From contig CAVUOB010000018.1 of NCBI GenBank assembly GCA_963743035.1, positions 806,001 through 870,000 of the forward strand: a stretch of DNA of 64,000 bases, written 5' to 3'. The translations under genes were made by a program, and so were the position numbers. The notes beneath the pieces were generated by a model. That model was not told the DNA's origin, searched no databases, and worked only from the letters and a program-made list of their open reading frames with translations. Positions 34,922 to 43,686 of the stretch are shown piece after piece (the first letter of the stretch is position 1; every line of letters starts with the position of its first letter). This DNA comes from PALSA-911 sp963743035. Its GTDB lineage: Bacteria > Pseudomonadota > Alphaproteobacteria > Acetobacterales > Acetobacteraceae.

Positions 34922-36256
34922 CTACCCGGCCGCCTTGGCCGGCGCCCCGCCCGACAGCGGGCCCGAACCGCGCAGTTCGCCCACCGGATCTGGCAGGCGC
35001 AGGAAGAACGCGCAGACCAGCGCCGCCACCAGGCTGAGCAGCGCCAGGCCGAACAGGCCGCCGGCGAAACTGCCGGTGGCATCCTTCATCACGCCGACAT
35101 ACCAGGGGCCGAAGAAGCCGCCGAGATTGCCGATGGAGTTGATCCAGGCAATCGCCACCGCCGCCCCGGTGCCGGTCATGAACATCGGCGGCATGGCCCA
35201 GAACGGGCCCTTGGAGCCGTAGAATCCCATCGCTGCCAGCGACATGCCCACCAGCGCCCACCAGGTGCCCATGGTGTAGCCGGCCAGCACCAGGCCCGCG
35301 GTGGACAGCAGGCAGGCGACCAGCAGGTTCCATCGCCGCTCGTTCATCCGGTCCGACAACCGGCCCCAGACCAGCATTGCCACCGCGCCGGCGATATAGG
35401 GGATCATGGTCAGCCAGCCGACGGTCATGTTGCTGAAGCTGCCCAGCGACTTGATGATCTGCGGAATGAAGATCAGCATGCCCAGGCTGGCGGTGACGAT
35501 GCCGAAATAGTTCAGCGACAGCAGCAGCACCTTCGGATTGACCATCGCCTGCCACAGGTTGAAGGTCTTCACCGCTTCCTTGGCCCGCCGCTCCGTCTGC
35601 AACTCGCCCGACAGCCATTGCTTTTCGGCCGGCGTCAGGAACTTCGCCTGTTCCGGACGGTCGGTCAGCACCAACAGCGTCAGCAGGCCGATCAGCACGG
35701 TCGGCAGGCCTTCGGCGATATACATGATCTGCCAGCCACGCAGGCCGAACAGCCCATCCAGGCTCAGCAGGGCGGTGGAGATCGGCGCCCCCAGCGCCAC
35801 CGCCACCGGCAGGCCCATCAGGAAGCCCGAGACGATCCGCGCGTGATGGCGGTTGGGGAACCAGTAGGTGAAATACAGGATGATGCCCGGGAAGAACCCG
35901 GCCTCGGCGGCGCCAAGCAGCAGGCGCATGATGCCGAAGCTCCAGGGTCCGGTAACCATCGCCATGAAGCCGGCGAGCAATCCCCAGGTGATCATGATGC
36001 GCGCGATCCACAGCCGCGCGCCGACCTTCTCCATGGCGATGTTGCTGGGCACTTCCAGCAGGAAATAGCCCCAGTAGAAAGTGCCGCCCCAGAAACCGAA
36101 ATCCGCCGCGGTCAAATTCAGGTCGCCGCGCATCGTCAGGCCGGCGAAGCTGATATTGATCCTGTCCACATAGGCAAGGAAATAACTGAAGACCGCAAAC
36201 GGCAGCAGGCGCCAATAGATCTTGCGCATCGCTGATTTTTCGAGTGTTGCGTCCAT
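34922..36256 (-). CDS. MFS transporter, anion:cation symporter (ACS) type
   Basis: A 444-residue major facilitator of the ACS family (tartrate, galactonate, 4-hydroxyphenylacetate, phthalate transporters). Supporting segments are Y-F-L-A-Y-V-D-R-I-N-I-S-F-A near 22-35 (typical Y-x-D-R-x-N-x-x-x-A), G-x-x-E-A-G-F-F-P-G-I at about 126-136 and W-F-P-N-R-H-H-A-R at about 142-150. Twelve membrane helices are expected. It probably imports an organic acid; nearby catabolic genes do not fix which. Confidence 0.9.
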   Translation of the reverse strand: MDATLEKSAMRKIYWRLLPFAVFSYFLAYVDRINISFAGLTMRGDLNLTAADFGFWGGTFYWGYFLLEVPSNIAMEKVGARLWIARIMITWGLLAGFMAMVTGPWSFGIMRLLLGAAEAGFFPGIILYFTYWFPNRHHARIVSGFLMGLPVAVALGAPISTALLSLDGLFGLRGWQIMYIAEGLPTVLIGLLTLLVLTDRPEQAKFLTPAEKQWLSGELQTERRAKEAVKTFNLWQAMVNPKVLLLSLNYFGIVTASLGMLIFIPQIIKSLGSFSNMTVGWLTMIPYIAGAVAMLVWGRLSDRMNERRWNLLVACLLSTAGLVLAGYTMGTWWALVGMSLAAMGFYGSKGPFWAMPPMFMTGTGAAVAIAWINSIGNLGGFFGPWYVGVMKDATGSFAGGLFGLALLSLVAALVCAFFLRLPDPVGELRGSGPLSGGAPAKAAG

Positions 36257-36431
36257 CGATTATTCTCCCCTTTAATTTTCTCTCGCCGTGTTCAGCGCCA
36301 TGCCCTCTGCGCCGTATCGGCGAGGGGCAATTCAGGCCAGCATAACCGGCCTGTCGGACGTGTCACCTCCCTGCGGCAGGAGAAAAATACCGCAGGGAAA
36401 ACGGTCGGGAGGAAAACGGTCTGGTGCGCGA

Positions 36432-37544
36432 CTACGTCGCGGCGTTTCGCCGCGTGGACAACAACGCGGCGTTTCGCCGCCTGGACAGCAACAATGCCGC
36501 CAGCCCGGCCAACAGCAGCCCTGCGGCGGGCGGCTCCGGCACATCGGTCACGTCGATCACCATCAGCGCCACCAGATTGGATACGTAGCGCCCGCCCGCC
36601 GTGTCGCCGGGAACTACCAGACGGGCGAAGCCGCTGGTCCCGCCGACGCCCAGCTGGCCGCCGGTATCCGCATAGGCGATCAGGTCGGGCTGGTTACCGA
36701 ATTGCGGCGAGATCTCGCCGAGCGAGATCACCGTCTCGTAGCCATCGCTGCCGATCGCCACCAGCACCTTGCGCAACAGATCGTTCTTGATCGTGGGGTC
36801 CGTGAGCACGCCCCCGGCCGCCTGCAGCAGGTTCCAGACCGACACGCCGGTATAGGTGTCTGTCACCGGCGTACCGCCGGCGGTGTAGGTCGCGGTCAGC
36901 GTGGTCGATCCCAGCGCCTGCAATGCCGCGAGGTCGAAGATGCCGGGATGGGCGACGTCGCCGGACAGGGTGAACTGCGTCGACACGCCGCCAGCGGTGC
37001 TGCTGACCGGCACCGAGACATCCGCCACCCGGACGCTCTCGAGGTTGGAGACATACCGCCCGCCGGCCTTGTCGCCGGGAGCGGTGAGCCGCGCGAAGCC
37101 CTGGGGTCCGCCACTGGCGATCTGTCCCGCGCTGTCGGAGGTCGCAACCAGATACGGCCGGTTGCCGAACGACGGCGATATCTCGCCGATCGCCACCGCC
37201 GCGGTGTAGCCGTCGGTTCCGGTGGCAATGACCACCTTGCGCAGGGCATCGTTCTTTATGCCCGGCGTGGTCTTCACACCCCCGGCGGCATTCAGCACGC
37301 TCCACAGCGAAGGCCCGGTGAATGTGTCTGTCACCGGCGTGCCACCGGCGGTGTAGGTGTCGGTCTGCGTAACCTGCGGCAACGCATCGAGTTGGCTGAG
37401 ATCGAAACTTCCCGGTGCCAGCACGTCTCCCGTGACACTCAGGCTGGTCGACGGTATCGCGTGCGCCGCGCCGGTCGCGAACAACACGCCTGCCAGGACC
37501 AATCCGCGCCCGACGCCACGGACGCCATTTGTTGCCATCTTCAT
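36432..37544 (-). CDS. PEP-CTERM exosortase substrate with two molybdopterin-oxidoreductase-like domains
   Basis: A 370-residue exported protein. An N-terminal signal peptide ends A-H-A near 28. Two tandem homologous domains of about 150 residues follow (about 30-180 and 185-335), each carrying V-T-G/S-G-D-V, Y-T-A-G-G-T-P-V-T-D-T, I-K-N-D-x-L-R-K-V, G-S/T-D-G-Y and G-G-R-Y-V-S-N-L. This pattern matches small sulfite-oxidase-type molybdopterin domains. The C-terminus is V-P-E-P, a hydrophobic helix and S-R-R-R, the PEP-CTERM sorting signal, extended by a 9-residue duplicated tail. The ATG at 37544 has gggag before it. Confidence 0.8.
   Translation of the reverse strand: MKMATNGVRGVGRGLVLAGVLFATGAAHAIPSTSLSVTGDVLAPGSFDLSQLDALPQVTQTDTYTAGGTPVTDTFTGPSLWSVLNAAGGVKTTPGIKNDALRKVVIATGTDGYTAAVAIGEISPSFGNRPYLVATSDSAGQIASGGPQGFARLTAPGDKAGGRYVSNLESVRVADVSVPVSSTAGGVSTQFTLSGDVAHPGIFDLAALQALGSTTLTATYTAGGTPVTDTYTGVSVWNLLQAAGGVLTDPTIKNDLLRKVLVAIGSDGYETVISLGEISPQFGNQPDLIAYADTGGQLGVGGTSGFARLVVPGDTAGGRYVSNLVALMVIDVTDVPEPPAAGLLLAGLAALLLSRRRNAALLSTRRNAAT
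36438..36491 (-). repeat. 27-bp tandem duplication at the PEP-CTERM tail
   Basis: Two 27-bp copies (36438-36464 and 36465-36491, core cgcggcgtttcgccgc) keep the reading frame. They duplicate R-R-N-A-A after the membrane helix, so the sorting signal does not end at the usual place. Confidence 0.7.
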
Positions 37545-37592
37545 ATCCGTCTCCCGCATTGGCCGGCGCTGCCGCCGGCTCGATTAATCGTA

Positions 37593-37608
37593 ATATTCTC
37601 ACGAATAT
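37593..37608. promoter_or_regulatory. A+T-rich inverted repeat, candidate promoter/operator
   Basis: atattc-tcac-gaatat is a perfect 6-bp inverted repeat about 50 bp upstream of the PEP-CTERM gene start. It stands out in otherwise G+C-rich DNA and overlaps the only plausible -10-like sequences. Confidence 0.35.
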
Positions 37609-37678
37609 AACGGCAGGTAACTCGATATGTCCATCCGGATACGACGGGGCGCATCCGAACCGGGCGGCGCGAAGGGCA

Positions 37679-37706
37679 GGGGACGATGGGTCGGGGACGA
37701 TGGGCC
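37679..37706. repeat. 14-bp tandem duplication
   Basis: ggggacgatgggtc is followed by ggggacgatgggcc in the intergenic region before the amidohydrolase gene. Confidence 0.6.
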
Positions 37707-37846
37707 GGGCGTCGCTTGACCGCCCGGCCTGCCGGGACTTCAATTCAGCCGTGGGACCGCGACACGATCCCAGCCCCTTCGATAATCGGTCAGGCGATCC
37801 GGAGCGTCGGTGCCCGGACGATACGAATTCATGGTGGGAGCGGATA

Positions 37847-39565
37847 ATGCATGACATAGTCATACGCGGCGGGACCATCGTCGATGGAACGGGCACCCCC
37901 GGCTATACCGGCGATGTCGCCATCGACGGCGACCGGATCGCCTCGGTCGGCGGCAAGGCCGGCCCGGGCAAGCGGGAGATCGACGCCAAGGGCCTGCTGG
38001 TAACGCCCGGCTGGGTCGATGCGCATACGCATTACGACGGCCAGGCCACCTGGGATTCCGAACTGGCACCATCCTCCTGGCATGGCGTCACCACCATCCT
38101 GTTCGGCAATTGCGGCGTCGGCTTCGCTCCGGTCCGGCGGAAGGACCATGAATCGCTGATCGGCCTGATGGAAGCGGTGGAGGAGATCCCCGGCATCGCG
38201 CTGGCCGAGGGCCTGAAATGGAACTGGGAGAGCTTCCCGGAATTCCTCGATGCCCTCGACGCCTTCCCGCGCGCGATCGACGTCGCCGCCCAGATCCCGC
38301 ACCACCCGCTGCGCGTCTTCGTCATGGGCGAGCGCGCCATCCGCCGCGAAAAGGCCACTGCGGAAGACATCGAGGAGATGCGCCGCCTGGTCGAGGAAGG
38401 CATGCGCGCGGGCGCCTTCGGCTTCACCACCTCGCGCACCAATTCCCACAAGACCCCCACTGGCGAGATGGTCCCCGGCCGCTATTCCGAGATCGAGGAA
38501 CTGCTCGGCATCGGCTCCGCGCTGGGTACCGTCGGCTATGGCGCGTTCGGCATCAACAGCGACTTCGATGTGGAATCGGAAGAGCTCGGCTGGATGACCA
38601 AGCTCGGCCAGGATACCGGGCGCCCGGTCTGGTTCCTGCTGACCGACCGGCCGACCGATCCGGTCCGCTGGAAGCGGCTGATGGAAGGCGTGCACGCCGC
38701 GCGCGCCGCCGGCGCGATGGTCACCGCCCAGGTCGCCGGCCGACCGGTCGGCGTGCTGCTGGGTGCGGACACAGCGCTCAACCCGTTCTCGATCCGCCCG
38801 AGCTACCAGGCGCTGCTGAAACTGCCGATCGCCGAGCGCATGGCGCGGATGCAGGACCCGGCGGTGCGGGCCCAGATCCTGTCGGAGGCGCCCTCGGCCG
38901 AGCTGCTGAACCGCCTGTCGCAATTCCGCCAGCACATCGTCAGGCGCTGGCACCGGATGTTCAAGCTCGGCGATCCGCCGGACTACGAACCCCGCGAAAG
39001 CGACAGCATCGCCGCCATCGCCGAGCGCGAAGGCCGCACGCCCGACGAGGTCGCCTATGACTACCTGGCCGAGAGCGCCGATCATTTCCTGTTCTTCCCG
39101 GTCGTCGGCTACAACGAGGACAATCACGACATCATCCGCACGATGCTGACCGACGAGGCCACCATCCTCGGCCTCGGCGACGGCGGGGCGCATTGCTCCT
39201 CGATCATCGACGCCAGCCTGCCGAGCTTCATGCTGACGCACTGGGCGCGGGACCGCTCCCGCGGGCCGCGTCTGCCGCTGGAATTGATGGTCAAGCGCCA
39301 GACCAGCGAGACCGCGCATTTCTTCGGCTTCAAGGACCGCGGCGTGCTGGCGCCGGGATTGAAGGCGGATGTGAACGTCATCGACTATGAGGGCATGCGC
39401 CTGCACATCCCGGAAGTCCGCTACGATTTGCCCGCGGGCGGACGGAGGCTGGTGCAGCGGGTGGACGGATACGTGGCCACGATCGTTTCCGGCGTGCCGA
39501 TCTTCGAGAACGGCGTGTTCACCGGTGCGCTGCCCGGGAAGCTGGTGCGCGCGACCGGCGCCTAG
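37847..39565 (+). CDS. N-acyl-D-amino-acid deacylase family amidohydrolase
   Basis: A 572-residue metal-dependent amidohydrolase of the D-aminoacylase/dihydroorotase superfamily. The first metal motif D-A-H-T-H-Y-D-G-Q is at about 64-72. The late D-G-G-A-H (about 446-450) supplies another metal-site region, and N-C-G-V-G-F follows the beta strand as in D-aminoacylases. Members remove acyl groups from N-acyl-D-amino acids, though many homologues of this length have unknown amide substrates. The ATG at 37847 starts the usual M-x-D-I-V-I-R-G-G-T strand; the open frame upstream is non-coding. Confidence 0.87.
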   Translation: MHDIVIRGGTIVDGTGTPGYTGDVAIDGDRIASVGGKAGPGKREIDAKGLLVTPGWVDAHTHYDGQATWDSELAPSSWHGVTTILFGNCGVGFAPVRRKDHESLIGLMEAVEEIPGIALAEGLKWNWESFPEFLDALDAFPRAIDVAAQIPHHPLRVFVMGERAIRREKATAEDIEEMRRLVEEGMRAGAFGFTTSRTNSHKTPTGEMVPGRYSEIEELLGIGSALGTVGYGAFGINSDFDVESEELGWMTKLGQDTGRPVWFLLTDRPTDPVRWKRLMEGVHAARAAGAMVTAQVAGRPVGVLLGADTALNPFSIRPSYQALLKLPIAERMARMQDPAVRAQILSEAPSAELLNRLSQFRQHIVRRWHRMFKLGDPPDYEPRESDSIAAIAEREGRTPDEVAYDYLAESADHFLFFPVVGYNEDNHDIIRTMLTDEATILGLGDGGAHCSSIIDASLPSFMLTHWARDRSRGPRLPLELMVKRQTSETAHFFGFKDRGVLAPGLKADVNVIDYEGMRLHIPEVRYDLPAGGRRLVQRVDGYVATIVSGVPIFENGVFTGALPGKLVRATGA

Positions 39566-39628
39566 GCGAGGGGGAGCTTTCGGCCTTCGAACGCAACCAG
39601 TTGCGTCGATGGTAACGAAATCGCGAAC

Positions 39629-39662
39629 GGGGCGCCGTTGCCTGTACGGTCTGCGGCGCCCC
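39629..39662. terminator. Candidate terminator hairpin after the amidohydrolase
   Basis: ggggcgccg and cggcgcccc pair over a 16-nt loop, 64 bp after the amidohydrolase stop. No T run follows, so the call is tentative. Confidence 0.35.
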
Positions 39663-39795
39663 GCCATTCATGGCAATACGGCCGCTTGCTCACCGAAAGG
39701 CGAATGAACATCGCGGGCGGTCCGCCGCTTCCCTTGCCGCCGGATGTCGTTCCGGCATAAGAAGCCGTGCCAGATTGCCCTCGGGAACGCCAGCG

Positions 39796-40587
39796 ATGAC
39801 CAATCTAACGCCGGACGGCCAGGCCGTGCTTGCCCAGGTGGCGCAACGCCACGGGGTGAGTTTCGAGGCGGCGGCATCGCTGCTCGGGGCGGTCGCGGCC
39901 GGCGGCGGCTCCATGGCGCAGTTCAACATCCCCGAACTCGGCGGCCTGGGCCAATGGGCGCAGGGCGGCATGATCATGGTCGGCGACATGTTCAACAACG
40001 CGTTGAAATGGCGCGTCGATGCCCTGTGCAATGACCTCGCCAACCTGCTGCGCGGCCCGACGCCGCTGTTCGCGCCGCCGCCGATGCCACAACATGCCGG
40101 CTTCGGCGCGCCGATGCAGAGCTGGGCCAATTGGTGGCCGGCCGAACTCGGCCATCCCGCTTCCAGCGGCGGGCAGAACGACATGCGCTACGCCTATTTC
40201 CCCGCTGCCAGGCGTCTGGCGGTGCAGCAGAACGGCCAGGTGACGGTCTACGACACCGGAGAGCACTCGATCGGCGGCTTCTCGCAGCAGCAGGGCGGCG
40301 ATCAGTCGGCCACGTTCAGCAGCCAGTTCGGCCAGTTCCGGCTGTCCAGCCTGCCCGTTGTCTCCGGCAATCCGCCCTCGCCACAGCCCTGGCAGGGTCA
40401 GTCCGCCCCATCCCAGATTGCCTCACCCCAGCCTGTCCCGCCCCAGCCTGTCCCACCACCGGATCATGGAACGGGTGGCGGCGATGCCCTTGCGCAGCTC
40501 GAACGGCTGGCGGAGCTGCACAAGAAGGGCGTGCTGTCGGATGCGGAGTTCAGCGCCAAGAAGGCCGAGCTGCTCAGCCGGATCTAG
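39796..40587 (+). CDS. SHOCT-domain protein
   Basis: A 263-residue protein. The C-terminal 30 residues (L-E-R-L-A-E-L-H-K-K-G-V-L-S-D-A-E-F) are a SHOCT domain, a short helical oligomerisation module. It follows a Pro/Gln-rich linker with Q-P-V-P-P twice (a 15-bp DNA duplication). The N-terminal part has A-Q-R-H-G-V-S-F-E-A-A, a Gly/Met-rich stretch and a strand-rich middle. No signal peptide. Similar proteins are common in bacteria with no settled function. The ATG at 39796 was chosen because the upstream frame is Arg-rich and unlike protein. Confidence 0.72.
   Translation: MTNLTPDGQAVLAQVAQRHGVSFEAAASLLGAVAAGGGSMAQFNIPELGGLGQWAQGGMIMVGDMFNNALKWRVDALCNDLANLLRGPTPLFAPPPMPQHAGFGAPMQSWANWWPAELGHPASSGGQNDMRYAYFPAARRLAVQQNGQVTVYDTGEHSIGGFSQQQGGDQSATFSSQFGQFRLSSLPVVSGNPPSPQPWQGQSAPSQIASPQPVPPQPVPPPDHGTGGGDALAQLERLAELHKKGVLSDAEFSAKKAELLSRI
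40426..40455 (+). repeat. 15-bp tandem duplication in the SHOCT gene
   Basis: ccccagcctgtcccg is followed by ccccagcctgtccca, encoding Q-P-V-P-P twice in the linker. Confidence 0.65.
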
Positions 40588-40602
40588 CTTGCGCAGCCGG
40601 CC

Positions 40603-40782
40603 TCATCCCCCGCGCGCCGGCGTCTCGATCGGCGCGCAGTTGGTGCGGCCGGAGGCAACGCAATCCTGGATGTTGGCGGTATTGCGCAGCCGGTGGCTGA
40701 TATAGAGGCCGATCGCGACCATGGCGACGATGATCAGCAATGCGGCCAGCGGGCCCTTGCGGGAAGGTTGCTCGTCGCTCAT
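40603..40782 (-). CDS. Small membrane protein ending the Dpp-type operon
   Basis: A 59-residue ORF reading M-S-D-E-Q-P-S-R-K-G, one membrane helix (L-A-A-L-L-I-I-V-A-M-V-A-I-G-L-Y, about 12-27), then a soluble tail with two cysteines (Q-D-C-V-A-S-G-R-T-N-C) that could form a disulfide. Its ATG overlaps the stop of the upstream ATPase gene (ATGA), strong evidence that it is translated. Topology is probably a short cytoplasmic N-terminus with the tail in the periplasm. Perhaps an accessory subunit of the transporter; no family recognised. Confidence 0.7.
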   Translation of the reverse strand: MSDEQPSRKGPLAALLIIVAMVAIGLYISHRLRNTANIQDCVASGRTNCAPIETPARGG

Positions 40783-41807
40783 GGGTTCCCCGTCCTTCCT
40801 TCGGCGATGGCGTGGCAGGTGACCTGCACCTCGCCGGCCCTGGTGTGCGCCGGCTTTTCCGTCCGGCAGCGGTCATTGGCCAGCGGGCAGCGCGGGTGGA
40901 ACGGGCAGCCGCTGGGAGGATCGATCGGGCTCGGCACCTCGCCGCCGACGGGCGCGCGGTCCTGGCCCATCATTGCCAGGTCCGGGATGGCATCCAGCAG
41001 CAGCCGCGTATAGGGATGCCTCGGCGTGGCGAAGATGGTTTCAGCCGGCCCCAGTTCGACGATGCGGCCGAGATACATCACCCCGAGCCGGTCGGCCATG
41101 TGGCGGACCACCGCCAGGTTATGGCTGATGAACAGATAGGTCAGGTTCAGCCGCTGCTGCAGATCCTTCATCAGGTTCAGGATCTGCGCCTGCACGGAGA
41201 CATCGAGCGCGCTGGTCGGTTCGTCGCAGACCAGGAATTCCGGTTCGCTGGACAGCGCGCGGGCGATGGAGATGCGCTGGCGCTGGCCGCCGCTGAATTC
41301 ATGCGGGTATTTGTCGCCGTCGGCCGGCGACAGGCCGACCTGGGTCAGCAGCGCGGCGACACGGTCGCGGATGTCGGTTTCGCCGGCAAGCAGCCGGAAG
41401 GCGCGGATCGGCTCGGCGACGATGTCGCGCACGCGCCAGCGCGGATTGAGCGAGGCGTAGGGGTCCTGGAAGATCATGTTCATGCGCCGGCGCAAGGCGG
41501 GCTGGGCGCGAGCAGTGGACAGGGCCTGGCCTTCGAAGCGGATGCTGCCGTCGGTCGGGGCATACAGGCCGACAGAGAGCCGGGCGATGGTGGATTTGCC
41601 GCAGCCGCTTTCGCCCACCAGCGCCAGCGTGGTGCCGCGCGGGATGGCGAAGGAGACATCGTCGACGGCGCGCAGGATGCGCCGCTGCTCCCGCGCCAGG
41701 CGGCGTTGCAGCCACGGACGCGACACGTCGAAGACGCGGGTCAGATTGGCAGCCTCAAGCACCGGTGGTTCGGGCGCGGCTGGTTCGGGCACGGGTGGTT
41801 CAGCCAT
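40779..41807 (-). CDS. Peptide ABC transporter ATPase, OppF/DppF type
   Basis: A 342-residue ATPase. Walker A G-E-S-G-C-G-K-S is near 60-67, Q-loop I-F-Q-D-P-Y-A-S-L-N-P, signature F-S-G-G-Q-R-Q-R, Walker B F-L-V-C-D-E-P, and the oligopeptide C-terminal motif S-G-C-P-F-H-P-R-C-P. The N-terminus has P-E-P repeats from three 15-bp DNA copies. It overlaps the upstream ATPase gene by 8 bp and the downstream small gene by 4 bp. I chose M-A-E-P-P-V because the longer frame is non-homologous. Confidence 0.92.
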   Translation of the reverse strand: MAEPPVPEPAAPEPPVLEAANLTRVFDVSRPWLQRRLAREQRRILRAVDDVSFAIPRGTTLALVGESGCGKSTIARLSVGLYAPTDGSIRFEGQALSTARAQPALRRRMNMIFQDPYASLNPRWRVRDIVAEPIRAFRLLAGETDIRDRVAALLTQVGLSPADGDKYPHEFSGGQRQRISIARALSSEPEFLVCDEPTSALDVSVQAQILNLMKDLQQRLNLTYLFISHNLAVVRHMADRLGVMYLGRIVELGPAETIFATPRHPYTRLLLDAIPDLAMMGQDRAPVGGEVPSPIDPPSGCPFHPRCPLANDRCRTEKPAHTRAGEVQVTCHAIAEGRTGNP

Positions 41808-41808
41808 G
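41764..41808 (-). repeat. Three 15-bp tandem copies at the ATPase 5' end
   Basis: Three copies of about 15 bp around the core ggttcggg (41764-41778, 41779-41793, 41794-41808; the third reads ggttcag) encode the P-E-P-rich start of the OppF-type protein. Confidence 0.6.
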
Positions 41809-42765
41809 CCCGTGCAGCCAGCAGGCGGCCCGGGTCGGGCCGGCGGGAAGTAACTCCGGCCGCTCGACGCGGCAGCGCGCGAACACAAGGGGGCAGCGGG
41901 GATTGAAGGCGCAACCGGGCGGAATGGCGTTCAGGCGGGGCATGGCGCCGTCGATCTGCGCCAGCCGCTCGACGCGCTGGACCAGCGAGGGGATGCTGCC
42001 CATCAACCCGCTGGTGTAGGGATGCGCGGGATGGCGGACGACCTCGCGCACCGGGCCGATCTCGGCGATGCGCCCGGCATACATCACCGCCACGCGGTCC
42101 GCGGTCTCGGCGATCACGCCCATGTCATGGGTGATCAGCATCACCGCGGTGCCGTGCTCGCGCGTGATGCGCTTCAGCAATGCGATGATCTGCGCCTGGA
42201 TGGAGACATCCAGCGCCGTGGTCGGTTCGTCGGCGATGACCAGGCGCGGCTCGGCGCAGAGTGCGAGCGCGATCACCACGCGCTGGCGCATGCCGCCGGA
42301 GAATTCGTGCGGATAGGCTCCGATCCGCTGCCGGGCGGCGGGGATGCCGACCTGCTCCAGCCAGGAGAGGGCGCGCGCGCGCGCGTCCGCGTCCGATAGC
42401 GGCAGATGCGCCTGCATGGTCTCGACCAGTTGGCGGCCGACCGACATCAGCGGATTGAGCGTGGTCAGCGGGTCCTGGAAGATGGCGCCGATCCGCCGGC
42501 CGCGGATGTGGCGCAGCTCGGCCTGCTTCAGGTTGTCGATGCGCGCGCCGTCCAGCAGGATCCGCCCGGCGGCGATCCGCCCGGGCGGTTCCAGCAGGCC
42601 GATGATGGCGGCACCGGTCAGCGACTTGCCGGCGCCGCTCTCGCCCACCACGCCCAGCACCTCGCCGGGATCGATGCGGAAGGAAACGCCATCGAGCGCG
42701 CGCAGCAGCGCGCGGCGGGTGGGGAACTCGACGGTCAGGTTTTCGACGTCCAGCAGCGCCATCAT
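41800..42765 (-). CDS. Peptide ABC transporter ATPase, OppD/DppD type
   Basis: A 321-residue ATPase with Walker A G-E-S-G-A-G-K-S near 40-47, Q-loop I-F-Q-D-P-L-T-T-L-N-P, signature F-S-G-G-M-R-Q-R, Walker B L-V-I-A-D-E-P-T-T-A-L-D and the C-terminal G-C-A-F-N-P-R-C motif. It overlaps its neighbours on both sides (4 bp with the permease upstream, 8 bp with the second ATPase), showing a tight operon. Confidence 0.93.
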   Translation of the reverse strand: MMALLDVENLTVEFPTRRALLRALDGVSFRIDPGEVLGVVGESGAGKSLTGAAIIGLLEPPGRIAAGRILLDGARIDNLKQAELRHIRGRRIGAIFQDPLTTLNPLMSVGRQLVETMQAHLPLSDADARARALSWLEQVGIPAARQRIGAYPHEFSGGMRQRVVIALALCAEPRLVIADEPTTALDVSIQAQIIALLKRITREHGTAVMLITHDMGVIAETADRVAVMYAGRIAEIGPVREVVRHPAHPYTSGLMGSIPSLVQRVERLAQIDGAMPRLNAIPPGCAFNPRCPLVFARCRVERPELLPAGPTRAACWLHGHG

Positions 42766-43676
42766 CGCAGCCGCGGATTGAGGGCGTCACGCAGCCAATC
42801 GCCGAGCAGGTTGATCGACAGGACCATGATCACCAGCGCGGCGCCGGGGAAGATCGTCACCCACCACTCGCCGCTGAACAGGAAGGCGTTGCCGATGCGG
42901 ATCAGCGTGCCGAGGGAGGGCTGCGTCGGCGGCAGGCCGATGCCGAGGAAGGACAGCGTCGCCTCCGCCAGGATGGCGAAGCCGAGGTTCAGCGTGGCGA
43001 TCACCAGCACCGGGCCGATGACATTCGGCAGGATATGGCTGAACAGGATCTTCGGCGACCCGATGCCGATGACCCGGGCCGCCAGCACATAGTCCTTGCC
43101 GCGCTCCACCAGCGTCGAGCCGCGCACGGTGCGGGCGAATTGCGGCCAGTTGCTGATGCCGATGGCGAAGATCAGCACGTAGATCTCCACCGCCTCGCGC
43201 AGATCCCTGGGCAGCACGACGCGGGCGATGCCGTCCACCAGCAGGGCGATCAGGATGGCGGGAAAGGTGAGCTGGATGTCGGCGATGCGCATCAGCGTGG
43301 CGTCCACCACGCCGCCGAGATAGCCGCTGGCGAGGCCCAGGCTGATGCCCACCAGCATCGCCAGCACGACCGAGCAGATGCCGACGATCAGGCTGATGCG
43401 GGTGCCGTACAGGATGCCGGACAGCACGTCCCGGCCCTGGTCGTCGGTGCCGAGCGGGTAGGCCCACTCGCCCTCCACGGACAGCGCCGGCGGCTTGAAG
43501 CTGTCGAGCAGGTTCAGGTGCGCGAGGTCGAACGGATCATGCGGCGCGATCCAGGGCGCGAAGGCGGCGGCGAGCAGGCTGAGCAGCACCAGCGCGGCAG
43601 ACAGGACGGCGACCGGCGAGCGGCGGAAGCTGTAGGCGATGTCGCTGTCGAGGAAGCGCGCGACCGCGTTGCTCAT
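42762..43676 (-). CDS. Peptide ABC transporter permease, DppC/OppC type
   Basis: A 304-residue inner-membrane permease with six helices. The N-terminal helix is L-S-A-A-L-V-L-L-S-L-L-A, then L-G-T-D-D-Q-G-R-D-V-L-S-G (about 75-87), typical of DppC. The EAA loop that contacts the ATPases appears as A-A-R-V-I-G-I-G-S-P-K-I-L-F-S-H-I-L-P-N (about 197-216). Ten bp separate it from the DppB-type gene. Confidence 0.93.
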   Translation of the reverse strand: MSNAVARFLDSDIAYSFRRSPVAVLSAALVLLSLLAAAFAPWIAPHDPFDLAHLNLLDSFKPPALSVEGEWAYPLGTDDQGRDVLSGILYGTRISLIVGICSVVLAMLVGISLGLASGYLGGVVDATLMRIADIQLTFPAILIALLVDGIARVVLPRDLREAVEIYVLIFAIGISNWPQFARTVRGSTLVERGKDYVLAARVIGIGSPKILFSHILPNVIGPVLVIATLNLGFAILAEATLSFLGIGLPPTQPSLGTLIRIGNAFLFSGEWWVTIFPGAALVIMVLSINLLGDWLRDALNPRLR

Positions 43677-43686
43677 CGGCCGGTCC

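Larger units (their letters stand above)
37545..37846. other. Divergent promoter region between the PEP-CTERM gene and the amidohydrolase gene
   Basis: 302 bp with no gene. It contains an A+T-rich inverted repeat (37593-37608) close to the PEP-CTERM gene and a 14-bp tandem duplication (37679-37706) nearer the amidohydrolase. Both strands must carry promoters here. Confidence 0.5.
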
